Source: Linnemannia schmuckeri (lineage: Eukaryota; Mortierellomycota; Mortierellomycetes; Mortierellales; Mortierellaceae). From it: DNA of 64,000 nt. Positions 1 through 10,205 of this stretch are shown piece by piece. Each line of letters begins with the position of its first letter. Within the stretch, counting starts at the first letter, position 1. Below the pieces are notes generated by a model. It worked only from the letters and a program-made list of their open reading frames with translations, was not told where the DNA came from and made no database searches. A program made the position numbers and the translations under genes. The stretch lies in NCBI GenBank assembly GCA_029449235.1, contig JANATG010000004.1, positions 2,232,001 to 2,296,000 of the forward strand, written 5' to 3'.

Positions 1-2169
1 GGCACAGAACACTGGCTGTATGACCAGGATATGTCCTGACGCATTCACCCGACCTAATGTCCCAAATTTTAATGGTCGTGTCCCGGCTGCCGCTGATGAC
101 CTTGTAACCGTCAAACTGAATACAGTAGATTCCCTCGGTATGTCCCGGAAGCTCCCTTGCTGAGTGTACTCCTTGCGTCCAGTTCTTTTCCAGCAACTTA
201 CGTTGCATGCACAAGTACTTCCAATTGATCGTCGCGCGTCCAGAAATGGGGTCTCGATGAGTTTGAAGGATCTCAGGGGTGAGGATTTGTGATGGATATG
301 GCGCCTGCGATCCGATAAAGTCGATGCACTTTCGAATAGGCTGATTAAATCCGTCTGTAGTCGAGTTCGAGTTGGTGGCGGGACTTGAGAAGGAGGCTGT
401 CACAGGAGAGGCCGGTGATGATGCAGATTGTCGATTTTGCCGAGAAGATGCGCTTGGAAGAGGCAGTGGGAAGTGGGATAGCCAGGTGGGAAGCGATGGG
501 GTGTGATGAAAATGCATGCCTTGATGGGATGACGATCCTGAACCGTCGCTCCTGTCGCCTGGATCCGAGTGTCGATGCACATGAAGCGATGGCCAAGCCG
601 GTGATCCTGATACACCCATAACTCCATGTCGTATTACACTCCAGAGACTTTTTGTCGAAGTCGGAGAATGTGGTTCATTTGGAATACTGCCAGATAGAAC
701 GGGCGAAGTCAAGGGCTGACTACTTGAGGCCCCTGCCTGTGATCCTAGCTGTTGCTGGTCGGCCGAACCGCTCCTCTGATGTCCAAAGAATCTTGACGGC
801 CTGGAAGATGTTGACGTAGGAGAAGAGATTGACGTTAGAGGTTTCGGGATCCGGATAGGCGATGGTGGACTGGTTCGTTGTGATATCTTCCTCAGCATTG
901 ACGGAGGCGTCATAAGGTTGCTGCCAAGGGTGTATATCGGCATCCGGGGTCGATGAAGTGATGGCATGAACGAGTTTGTCGGCAAAGAGAAACGGCCCTG
1001 ACGTTGGCCCATTGACGGCGAGCGAAGCATCGAAGAAGAGCCCCGTGAACGCCCAAAAGTTCCTGCGAAACTGAACGAGGAGGATTCATCAGGTGATGTG
1101 GAAGTGTCCCGAGAAATGGGTGACGAGGGCGGAATGGATAATGGTGAACTGGTGTCGTCGTAACAGTCAGGAGAGTTGGATACTGTTGCTTCAACAGGAT
1201 CCGATGGTGCATGTGTCAAGCTCTCAACGGTGTCGATATCTATTTGGTGCTCGGGATCAAGCTGCATTGGCGAGAACCTCTGCAACTTGCGGTCGCCATC
1301 TTCGTCTGGATATCGCTCATAGGGTGCAGTAACATCTTGCAACATGTCGTAGTCGTCACCGCTACGCTCTGCAGCGTCTTCCTTGGAGTCGATATCCACC
1401 ACTTTACGGCGTTTGCCGTTGCTCACTGCTGAACTTGCGGTAAAAAGAACTATATCTTCGTGCTGCTGCTCTTGCTCATGGACTATTGACGCCAGCTCCA
1501 GTTCTGATCCCTTGAGATACCAATCGATCATATCCTGGTTAACCGTCCATCCATGTCGAATATAGATTCCCTTCCAGACAGCATTATCTGATGCGAATCG
1601 GTTCCATTCCTTGGAAACGAGGGCAACGTTCATCAGCGACTTTTCGTCGAGATATGAGAGGAGATGGACTAAAGAAGAATAAAAAAAGGATGGCTGCAAT
1701 TAATTCCCTGGAAAGATTTTATGCCGACCAATGGTGTTGTTTCTCTCCCGTTCCCAGTACCTGTGAGTTCGTAGGGTAACTCTGCCAAGAAATCTCGGTG
1801 TTGAAGCAAAGGAGTGAGTCGAGCGTAGGCTCGTGAGAAGACCATGGGCGAAACAGACTGCAGCAGCTGAACCGCCAGCTCTATATAAACGAGCATGAAA
1901 TAGCAGGTGCAGGGTTAGGTTCACGGAAGTATGACGGAAAGAGAGAGGATATTCGTTTGGCCGTTCACAGAAAAAGAACAAAAAAGGAACTGCAATGCAA
2001 GCCTGGACTGACCAGCTCGCTGTTCTTCGCTGAGCCGCAAGGCCCACTTGGGAGCCTCTGTTCGTTGTTCATAGTAGCCTTCGTCGGGTATATTGGGTGA
2101 GGGCGAGTCTGATGTTTCCCTGTAGTGTGAAGCCCGCGAGGCCGAGGATGACCGTGAGGGGCCGGACAT
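1..2169 (-). CDS. F-box/WD40-repeat protein (3' end beyond window)
   Basis: Likely substrate receptor of an SCF (Skp1-cullin-F-box) ubiquitin ligase. Reading the minus strand, exons 2169-2013, 1880-1761 and 1668-1 join in phase through GT-AG introns of 132 and 92 nt. The join at 1761/1668 completes an F-box that starts LPYELTVHLLSYLDEKSL and ends near SKEWNRFASDNAVW, at about residues 86-125. A run of roughly 350-400 Ser/Pro-rich, probably disordered residues follows. Near residue 545 a WD40 propeller begins, seen as ELPGHTEGIYCIQF and VISGSRDTTIKIWD. Only the first one or two WD repeats are inside the window. The start MSGPSRSSSASRA at 2169 is the first in-frame Met of exon 1. The architecture matches fungal Pof1/Pof11 and Fbxw7-type proteins, but the exact orthologue and substrate cannot be told from what is visible. 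Confidence 0.85.
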
Positions 2170-2655
2170 GGCGCTGGTATGTGGAATCAGTCCTTGTCTA
2201 TTGTTTCTTGCTTCCCGTTATGTCAGGTGGTAATGAAAGCGACCGTATGAGTTTATGGAGAAAGTGAAAATCGGTGAATGTAAGGGAGAGAGGGAAGGAG
2301 AAAGTTAAGACTGTGGTGATGGTTGTCGTTGTGTTAGGCCGGGTGGAAAGGAAGAAAGGACAAAAAATGATGTGGTTAGGAGAGAGAGCAAAGCCTAAGC
2401 TACAAGACAAAACGAGAAAATGAAAAAATGTAAGGTAAAAAAAAAGCCGTACAAACTGTGGACGTGGAGTGAGTTTGGACCCCCTTTGGCATCCCGGATG
2501 GTCTAATGGTTGACTTTTTGTACCCCCATGGTGGTTTATAGTTCTTTTTTCTCTATAGCAAACCCGCATAAAGATAAACACACATCAATCCTCATTCACT
2601 CTAACCTTTTGTTCATACCATTCTTTTCTTTTTTTTACTCAAGTCGCTTTTTGCC
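2170..2655. other. Intergenic: 5' flank of F-box gene and 3' flank of DNMT2 gene
   Basis: No coding region seen. It should hold the F-box gene promoter and leader and the DNMT2 3' UTR. Around 2489-2510 there is a tRNA-like A-box stretch (GGATGGTCTAATGGTT) with no matching B-box or closing acceptor stem, so it is not called a tRNA. Confidence 0.5.
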
Positions 2656-4665
2656 TTAATCGACGCGGGCACGCTTGGCTTCTCTGGTGGGCTGGTTCTC
2701 TTGTGGGTCTTCCTGTATCTTGTCGCTCACTACTTCCTCCGACGTAGCAATATCATGCTTGCCTCCATTTGAGCTCTCAGCATTATTGCTTGATCCCGTT
2801 ACTGACTTCTCGGTGTTGCTCTCACCATCGCCATCAGCAGATTGATATTCCGGTCGAGGAGTGCCTGGGTGATCGGCAAACAATACTCCCCTGAGCAGCT
2901 CCGCAACAACCCAAACGTTCAGACTGTTTCCAAGCAGCTTGTACCGATGAAGGACCTTCATACTATCTGGGAACCGCAAGAAAGGTCCCTCTGGCCCTTG
3001 AGACAGGCGAGGGTTGAAAGGACGGACAGTTGTCAACGAATCTCCTAAACTTAGTTCTGCTGATCCTGATTCGACATTGTCTGCGGTGCTTGTGCTCTCA
3101 AAGGGGTTGGGTGACCCATGCTTCTCGTCCAAAGGGAAAACGTGTATCCGGGCGACCTCTGTTGGTGTCAAGAACCGAAGGCCAAGATTTGCAATGGATT
3201 CAGAGTTGCTAAAGTCGTATTCCTGTTGTTCCATCTTTTGAGTCTGAAGCAGACTGCCGCCACCAGCAACATGATGACTGCCGTAAGCCTTTGTGAAACA
3301 CGCCGATCTGGTTGAGGATGGTTGCAAGATATCTAATGTGATAAGGTGAGAATCAGCACGTCGACTTCTTGAACAATCTTTCCAGCAGCTTTCCTGTCGC
3401 TAGTCAGTGAAAACCTTACCAAATCGGAAGTTTGGTCTCTCCAGGATCAACTGGCGCGATAGTAGATAGTCCTTTCCGTCCTTTTCGTTCTCGTCCATGA
3501 ACTTTTGCAACTCTGGTATACTAAACGTGTGTTGCTGTAGAGTCTTCCGTGGGTCCTCAACAAATGCTGGAAGCGGCCATGAGGTGTAAATGATCTCGGT
3601 CTCGGGGTCAAACTTTTCCGGCTTCGAATCCATGCTGTCCTGGGTTATTGATGTAGTGGCGGTATCAAAACTGGACCGCAGGCGAGCCATCAAAAAGTAC
3701 CGAAGTCGATCGTTGGGAATGCCAAAGTTGTAAGGCGCAAGCAGACACTCACGCAAGACATATCCCATCTTTTGAAGAAGAGTCACCAGCCTATATCGGG
3801 AACGTGATGTCTACGCAGTCAAGTATGAATGTGAAAGTCCTGGTCAGTTGAATGCCTCCGGTCGTCCATGGCATGTTTGGCATGTGGTTTTTCTCCTGTC
3901 GCTTCCCTAACCTCAAAATTCTTGACGTTTTCCAGAAAGAGATATTGAGGTGGTGTCTTCATCTTTTCCAGTTGATCCAGCAAGTGCAGAAGAGGCTTGG
4001 CTCGGTTGTCCTGATCGTCCAGCAGCTTTCCTCCACGTGTGTAAGGCTATTATAAAACATGCAAAGAGTAATAATTAGATGATACAATGCATCACAGTCG
4101 AGCACTATTCGCAAGATACACTCTCGACCTTAATATACCTGGCATGGCGGACTCATCAACCAACAATTCGCGTTGTATCTATCATTGGAAACGGCACAAA
4201 CGTGTCAGTTGCCTAAGGTGAAAGGATATATCCTACGCGGAGAAAATTACTACCGCAACCATTCATACTTTTCAATGTCCTTGACCATCAACCGGTCGAT
4301 TCCTCTCTAAAAATGATAACGCAAAATTAACAAAGGTAAGCATAGGCGAAGAACAACCGACAGATCATAGTGTTTAAATTGTTAACAGTTAACAAAAATA
4401 TGTCTTACCGGGACGGGTGATTTTCCAAAGCTAAGCCTGTAGGTGTCGTTCGCCTGCTGGTTCATGTCAAAGCTCTCCAGTACTCGACCATTGACACCGC
4501 TGGCATTGAAACCAAAGTGCTATTCGCGATATAAAATCGTGAAGGCCTTGTAAGCTGAGGCTAAAATATTAATGGCGGCGCTACTGCAAAGTATACTCAC
4601 AAGACAAGAATACGAACCAGGCCTCCTATACCGCTGAAGAATTCCAATGCTCGAATGGATGTCAT
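2656..4665 (-). CDS. DNMT2: DNMT2/TRDMT1-type tRNA (cytosine-5) methyltransferase
   Basis: DNMT2 family enzymes transfer a methyl group from SAM to C38 of tRNA-Asp and a few other tRNAs. Exons on the minus strand: 4665-4606 (donor uncertain), 4519-4409, 4306-4254, 4178-4139, 4046-3912, 3810-3420, 3332-2656, giving about 488 aa. Visible motifs in order: SAM-binding EFFSGIGG; the catalytic loop LMSPPCQPYTR, with its Cys just before an exon junction; LENVKNFE; ECLLAPYNFGIPNDRLRYF; the DNMT2-typical CFTKAYG target-recognition segment; and YKLLGNSLNVWVVAELLR. Two features lengthen it beyond the usual ~390 aa: an insertion of roughly 45 residues after IHVFPLDEKHGS, and a hydrophilic tail ending KRARVD, possibly a nuclear signal. 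For exon 1 the strong GTGAGT donor breaks frame while the weaker site at 4605/4604 keeps it. It is divergent from the SSB gene. Confidence 0.9.
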
Positions 4666-5245
4666 CGTCTCTTGTAAGTGCAGGTTGATCAGGCAAGGTT
4701 GAATGGAAGGTGAGAGAGAACCTTAGGTCAAGAGTGTCATGGACTTAAAGGTTCAACTAAGCCACGACGCACCCTTTTGGTGGCAATAGAAATTTTTTTT
4801 TTAGCCCTTGCAAAAAAAAAAGTGCCTTGAACATTGGGGTACGTCAATAGGGTAACTTGTTTACCCCCTATTCACTTCTGCTGCGAGAATGATATCTTAT
4901 TGGTCTTTGATCTTTGCTACTTGTGTATACAGTGCATAGATCTAAGGAGAGTTAAAAGAAGAAAAAAAAGACAGAAAAGGGAGTCTTCCTGAACGTAAGC
5001 AGTCTGTATGGACGGACGCTAGAAGAGGCGAAGTCGAGCGCTAATAGTTCTTTCAATGCACCACGGACGCGGTTTACGATTACGTCATGGTTCATGCCCC
5101 GCTCGTGCGTGCTGCACAATGACCCATTTTATTAAAAACCTTAGCGTTAAAAAACAAATGCCAAGCCACCGCCAAAATAGAAAACAGGCGCCTGGTCAGA
5201 GATTTGTGTTTCTTCCTCTTCCCTCTCCTTCAAATTCTATACATC
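4666..5245. promoter_or_regulatory. Divergent promoter region between DNMT2 and SSB Hsp70
   Basis: 580 bp between two start codons pointing apart, so it must carry both promoters. A/T runs and mixed sequence are visible; no clear TATA box or heat-shock element was recognised. Confidence 0.45.
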
Positions 5246-7902
5246 ATGTCTGAAGTTACTGACTTGGCCATCGGAATCGATCTCGGGTTAGTTTTCTTTT
5301 TTCTATATATCGACTTTTACTCAACCTGGAGGGATTAGCGCAGAATTCGGATCTTTTTTTTCTTTTTTCCCTCTCTCCAGAGCAGGATGTTTGAAGAGAG
5401 AAAAAAAGGATAGGAAAAAGCCTTTTTGGGGGATAGAAAAAAAGATTTTTTTTGCACTTACACAGACGATAGAAACACACTACAGCAACCAACAAAAGGC
5501 CAGATACAACTTCAGGGATACGACACAGTAACTCGAGCAAGCATGGAGATCAGCACAGCAGAGTCAAGGCAGTCTTTCGATCAATAACTCGTTTTGACTC
5601 ATTTCATCAGTTTTAAGCGGGAATCAGCAGGATCAAGGACGGATGGAGATTCTGATCCTCCTGAAAAGGGTCGTACTGAAACACCAACATTTCCCTATCG
5701 AGCGACAAAGAGCTAATTGATACAACCACGTGCGCGAGGGGGAGTTGGGTGTGCACGGCAGGCTTTATCTCTAATCGACAAACTGCCAACCCAGCGGTAC
5801 CTGGGGCAAAAACAACAACTGCAGCACAAAGGGATTTATCTTTTCGGCAATTGGGACAAGGGAGGCCAGGTGGCAGCTCAAAAGGAAAGGGCCCGCCCTG
5901 CAACCCAAACAAAAAAATATTCAACAATTACAACAAAATCACCGACCGATCGACCGACCGGCACGGGCAGAGAATGGGCAAGAGGGGATATGAGAGCGAT
6001 AATCGCAATGCGCACTTATACACCACGTAGAGCAAAAAAAAAAGAGCCAAGTTTGTCCTAACCCAAACCCTTACTTTCTCGTTGTCAACAAATAGTACCA
6101 CCTACTCCTGCGTTGCCGTCTGGGAGAGCGAGCGTGTCGAGATTATTGCCAACGAGCAGGGTAACCGTACCACTCCTTCGTACGTTGCCTTCTCCGAGCA
6201 GGAGCGTCTCATTGGTGATGCCGCCAAGAACCAGGCTGCCATGAACCCCACCAACACCGTTTTCGATGCCAAGCGTCTTATCGGTCGCCGTTTCGATGAC
6301 CCCGAGGTCAAGTCTGACATGAAGCACTGGCCTTTCACCGTCATCGACAAGGAGTCCGCTCCCTTCGTCCAGGTCGAGTACCAGGGCGAGAAGAAGGAGT
6401 TCTCCCCCCAGGAGATCTCTGCCATGGTCCTCGTCAAGATGAAGGAGATCGCTGAGGCCAAGCTCGGCAAGACCGTCACCAAGGCTGTCATTACCGTCCC
6501 CGCCTACTTCAACGATGCCCAGCGTCACGCCACCAAGGATGCCGGTGCCATTGCCGGTCTCGATGTTCTCCGTATCATCAACGAGCCCACCGCCGCCGCC
6601 ATCGCCTACGGTTTGGACTCCAAGGAGACCAAGGAGAAGAACGTTCTCATCTTCGATCTCGGTGGTGGAACCTTCGATGTCTCCCTCTTGACCATTACCG
6701 GAGGTGTCTTCGCCGTTAAGGCCACCGCTGGTGACACCCACTTGGGAGGTGAGGATTTCGATAACACCCTCTTGGAGCACTTCAAGGAGGAGTTCAAGCG
6801 CAAGCACAAGAAGGACATCTCTGGTGATGCCCGTGCCACCCGCCGTCTCCGTACCGCCTGCGAGCGTGCTAAGCGCACCTTGTCTTCCTTGGCCCAGACC
6901 ACCATTGAGGTCGACTCCCTCTTCGAGGGTGTTGACTTCAACGCTAACATCACCCGTGCCCGTTTCGAGGAGATCAACTCGACCCACTTCAACAACACCA
7001 TTGAGCCCGTCAAGAAGGTCCTCAAGGATGCCAAGTTCGCCAAGAAGGATGTCGATGAGATCGTCCTTGTCGGTGGTTCTACCCGTATCCCCAAGATCCA
7101 GTCTCTCCTCCAGGAGTTCTTTGACGGAAAGGAGTTGAACAAGTCCATCAACCCCGATGAGGCCGTCGCCTACGGTGCTGCCGTCCAGGCCGCCGTCTTG
7201 ACCAACCAGGCCGGTAACGCTGCCACCCAGGATCTTTTGCTCTTGGATGTTGTCCCTCTCTCCCTCGGAGTTGAGATGCAGGGTGGTGTCATGGCCGTCG
7301 TTGTTCCCCGTAACACTGCCATCCCCACCATCAAGAAGAAGACCTTCACCACCACCGAGGATGGTCAGACCACCGTCCAGTTCCCCGTCTACGAGGGTGA
7401 GCGTCCCATGACCCGTGACAACAACTTGCTCGGCAAGTTCGAGCTCTCTGGCATTGCCCCCATGCCCCGTGGCACCCCTGAGCTCGAGTGCACCTTCGAG
7501 TTGGATGCCAACGGTATCTTGAAGGTCACCGCCATGGACAAGGCCACCGGTCGCAAGGCCAACATCACCATCTCCAACGGAGCTGGTCGCTTGTCCGCTG
7601 CCGATATCGAGCGCATGGTCAACGATGCCGAGAAGTTCAAGGATGAGGATCGCAAGAACGAGGAGATCGTCCAGTCCAAGCAGGAGCTCGAGTCCTATGT
7701 CTACCAGATCCAGGGTACCCTTAACGAGCCTAACGTCTCCATGAAGCTCAAGCGTGGTGACAAGAAGGCCGTCGAGGAGGCTCTCGAGGAGGCCATGGCT
7801 GCTCTTCAGATCGAGGAGCTCGCCGAGAAGGACACCTTCGTTCTTGCCCAGCGCAAGCTCAAGCGTTCCGTCACCAAGGCTTTCGCTTCCCTCTCCCGCT
7901 AA
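5246..7902 (+). CDS. SSB: Hsp70 chaperone, ribosome-associated SSB type
   Basis: Cytosolic Hsp70 that in yeast (Ssb1/2) binds nascent chains at the ribosome with the RAC co-chaperone. Exon 1 (5246-5286) encodes MSEVTDLAIGIDL plus two bases of Gly. Exon 2 (6096-7902) resumes with the codon completed as GTTYSCVAVW, rebuilding the first phosphate-binding loop. The product is 615 aa. Other landmarks are IINEPTAAAIAYG, DLGGGTFDVS, VLVGGSTRIPK and AYGAAVQAAVL. SSB assignment rests on EIIANEQGNRTTPSYVAF, the short C-terminal domain and an end (VTKAFASLSR) without the EEVD tail of SSA proteins or the HDEL of BiP. Codon use is extreme (GCC, AAG, GTC, CGT), unlike neighbours, indicating very high expression. 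The 809-nt intron right after codon 13 is unusual here. Confidence 0.96.
5287..6095 (+). other. Intron 1 of the SSB Hsp70 gene (809 nt)
   Basis: Donor GTTAGT at 5287, acceptor CAAATAG ending at 6095. It holds no convincing exon. It contains a CACGTG hexamer at 5727-5732 and A/T-rich blocks, so it could carry an enhancer or alternative promoter; that role is inferred from its length and position only. Confidence 0.85.
5727..5732. promoter_or_regulatory. CACGTG E-box-like hexamer
   Basis: Perfect palindrome CACGTG inside the first SSB intron. Such sites bind bHLH factors (Pho4, Cbf1) in yeasts. One hexamer is expected by chance about every 4 kb, so this is weak evidence. Confidence 0.2.
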
Positions 7903-9047
7903 AGAATTTTCCCCTCCCGCCCTACTTTTTCCTCATGCGTGTGTCGTTTTTGAATCGAGAAAATAAAAATGAAAACTTTTGTTTTACTTTCCCTGCCCTT
8001 GTCCTATGGTTGTTTGTTCTTATGCTAGGTTCGACTGTTCTCATAAGGGATTTTCTTTGCTAGATTTTGATTTTGTTCTTATGAGGGTATTGTTTTCAAA
8101 GCCCAATTAGGTTGCTATACTAGACGTTGCAAACGGGTGGTGCTCTTGTTTGTTATGGTCATTCGGACGAAAGTCATGAGAACAATTACAAAAGTACGGG
8201 ACGCCAGGTACGTTTCTTGACAACGTGGATAGCTTCACTCGCTCTCACACAAACACACTTCTCCTATATATCTGCAACCACTCCACTTGCCTACCACTGT
8301 CCCATTTGGCCCTTTTGATGATAGACACTGATGACAGTGATGAGCTATTTCTTTTTTTGAATATGGTAATGAATATTTTTACACGGCCGCCTCTCACTCC
8401 GCCACACAACCAAGGCGCAAGTTTCAAAGTCCCAGGTTTCCTATCTCTTATTCTTGCTGGCTCTAGCACATTCATGTACCCTTCACAGGCGAGCAAGTGA
8501 GTGCAGGTGCGAGAGAAAAAGAGAGAGTGAGAGACGTGGGCGAGAAAAGACAAGGGACAGAGAGATAGAGAAAGAGAGAGAAACAGGTTCGGCAAGGTCT
8601 TTGTCCAAGAAAAACCGGGAGAGCCCCATCTGGCCATGATTCATTCCTGCCTCCCATTTGACAGAACGGGAAAATAATAATAATAATAAAAATTGGTTCA
8701 AAAGGAGCAGCAACAGCGCAGGAGAATCGAAATAGAGTCGTTGTGTGCGAACCATTGGTCGAGTTATGTTCTCTCTCTCTCGTTGCATACACTTTAATAG
8801 AAAATTGTGGTTGGCTGTTTATTGTTCGAAGATATTATTTGTTTGGTACGTGTTTGAGGTTGGTTATTGTTTTTTACTATGGTACAAAAAAGGTGCTGCC
8901 GTACATCCTTTGAAGGAGGCGCTGGCTGGCTGGTTTGAAAGGAAGGGACTATTGGAGTGAGGCGAAGTTGAATTAAGGATAAAAAAAAGGGAAAACGTTT
9001 CGCTATTTTGCGCTTGCAAGTGCTTACTTGCGGACCCATCACTTTGT
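7903..9047. other. 3' flank of SSB gene and gene-free spacer
   Basis: The SSB 3' UTR begins here; AATAAAAATG near 7961-7970 could serve as a poly(A) signal. A pair of complementary octamers, CTCATAAG near 8039 and CTTATGAG near 8076, could form a weak hairpin in the transcript. From 8510 to 8585 there is a purine (GA)-rich stretch. No coding region seen. Confidence 0.4.
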
Positions 9048-9581
9048 TTACAGCTGGAAGGAGACCAATTTGTTCATATGGTCATCATCACAGACCGAAG
9101 GCTTCATCCAGGGTGACGAGAATGCAGACCCGATAGTCGATACTGTGGCCCGATTAAACGGATCCGAGACATGGGCTGAAGACGCATCGGGAGTGTTAGC
9201 CCCCGAGGGAGGAGACGAACCAAGGGGGGTTGTACTGGCAGACACTTGGCGGATCATTCTTGACATTGCCGAGAACATTGATGGTGTTGGAACTCCCAAG
9301 TGATTACTACTGGAGGAGTTGCTAGGAGGTTGGGTGGTACTTGAGGAGGAGGTGGTGGCGATGTCTCCGAGGCGGGAGGTAAGGGCCGAGATGGGTCTTC
9401 CAGCTATAGAGGACTTTGTGTCTTTAGTTGAGGAGGAGGAAGTAGCGGTGGAGGCGTCGATAGGGTTGATGGTGGGGGTTTTTGAGGGGGAAGCGGAAGG
9501 GGAGGAGGAGGAGGGGGAGTTGCAGCCCTGACGAGCGTGGAAGTGTATCGAGGGATCTGCAACGTCAAGAAGGAACGACAT
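9048..9581 (-). CDS. Ser-rich hypothetical protein (uncertain gene model)
   Basis: Open frame of 177 aa on the minus strand, about 30% Ser/Thr with Pro, with no domain I recognise. Slightly ordered islands are GRPISALTSRLGDIA and PTPSMFSAMSRMIRQ. Position 9581 is the first Met, but the sequence just after it (TTCTTGACGTTGCAG, ending near 9562) looks like a 3' splice acceptor. The true first exon may therefore lie upstream, with this frame entered at ADPSIHF. The length and biased composition argue for a real exon; the function is unknown. It is probably disordered. Confidence 0.45.
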   Translation of the reverse strand: MSFLLDVADPSIHFHARQGCNSPSSSSPSASPSKTPTINPIDASTATSSSSTKDTKSSIAGRPISALTSRLGDIATTSSSSTTQPPSNSSSSNHLGVPTPSMFSAMSRMIRQVSASTTPLGSSPPSGANTPDASSAHVSDPFNRATVSTIGSAFSSPWMKPSVCDDDHMNKLVSFQL

Positions 9582-10205
9582 TATTGTATTTATGTTATTG
9601 TGGGTGAGAGAAGGTGAAAGATGGTTAGAGGCGGTGATAGAAGGGTACTGGGGGTTCTTTGAACAGTTTAGAGGTCAAGGATGTCTAGGAGGTGGAATGA
9701 ATGAAAGGAAGGAAGGGATGTGGAGAAGAAAATGCAAGCGATGTATTTACCACAAAAAAGTTTTTGTTGCTCACACTGCCCGATCGAGAAAAAATGTGAC
9801 CGTTAGAGAGCATTAATGACTAAAAATAGGCCGTGGCCCAATGGGCCAGGTCCCACGCCAGCACGGGCCAAAGCATTAACACCATTCGCCCATACAAACA
9901 GGGTGCAAAAAAGAAGTAAAGGGACGGGAATAGTAAAATAAGTGCCCCGGGCCCCCTTCCCCCTCTCCCTTCCATCTCCATTAAGTATCTAAAGGCGGGG
10001 AAGCGAGACCATTACTACGAAAAGTGGTAAAATTTGTCATAACCAACATAAACAAGAGTAGAATGTAAACAAATAGACCGTCAATCGACGTAAGGGCTGT
10101 GAACGAGTAGTAAATGCATGGTGTACTTGTTTATTTTCAGAAAATGAAATGAAAAAAATGAGCAACTTGTGGAGAAATGGGGAGAAGAACAAAAGAAAAA
10201 AAAAA
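9582..10205. promoter_or_regulatory. Spacer between the Ser-rich gene and the PIG-O 3' end
   Basis: Upstream flank of the Ser-rich frame and downstream flank of the PIG-O gene, both on the minus strand. It contains the perfect palindrome TGGCCCA-A-TGGGCCA at 9834-9848, a further GGGCCA at 9874-9879, and a C-rich block near 9940-9975. No coding region seen. Confidence 0.4.
9834..9848. promoter_or_regulatory. 15-bp palindrome TGGCCCAATGGGCCA
   Basis: Two 7-bp arms are exact reverse complements around one central A. Another GGGCCA copy lies about 30 bp away. Located about 250 bp upstream of the Ser-rich frame, it could be a dimeric factor site; this is inferred from symmetry and position. Confidence 0.35.

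Noticed and set aside
2486..2512. tRNA-like sequence with GGATGGTCTAATGGTT
   Set aside because: It resembles the 5' part of tRNA-Glu including the A-box, but there is no B-box, anticodon stem or acceptor pairing downstream. At most a fragment or chance match.
6085..6987. 300-aa open frame antisense to the SSB Hsp70 exon
   Set aside because: Product of extreme codon bias on the sense strand; Gly/Leu/Asp-rich, no domain. A well-known Hsp70 antisense artefact.
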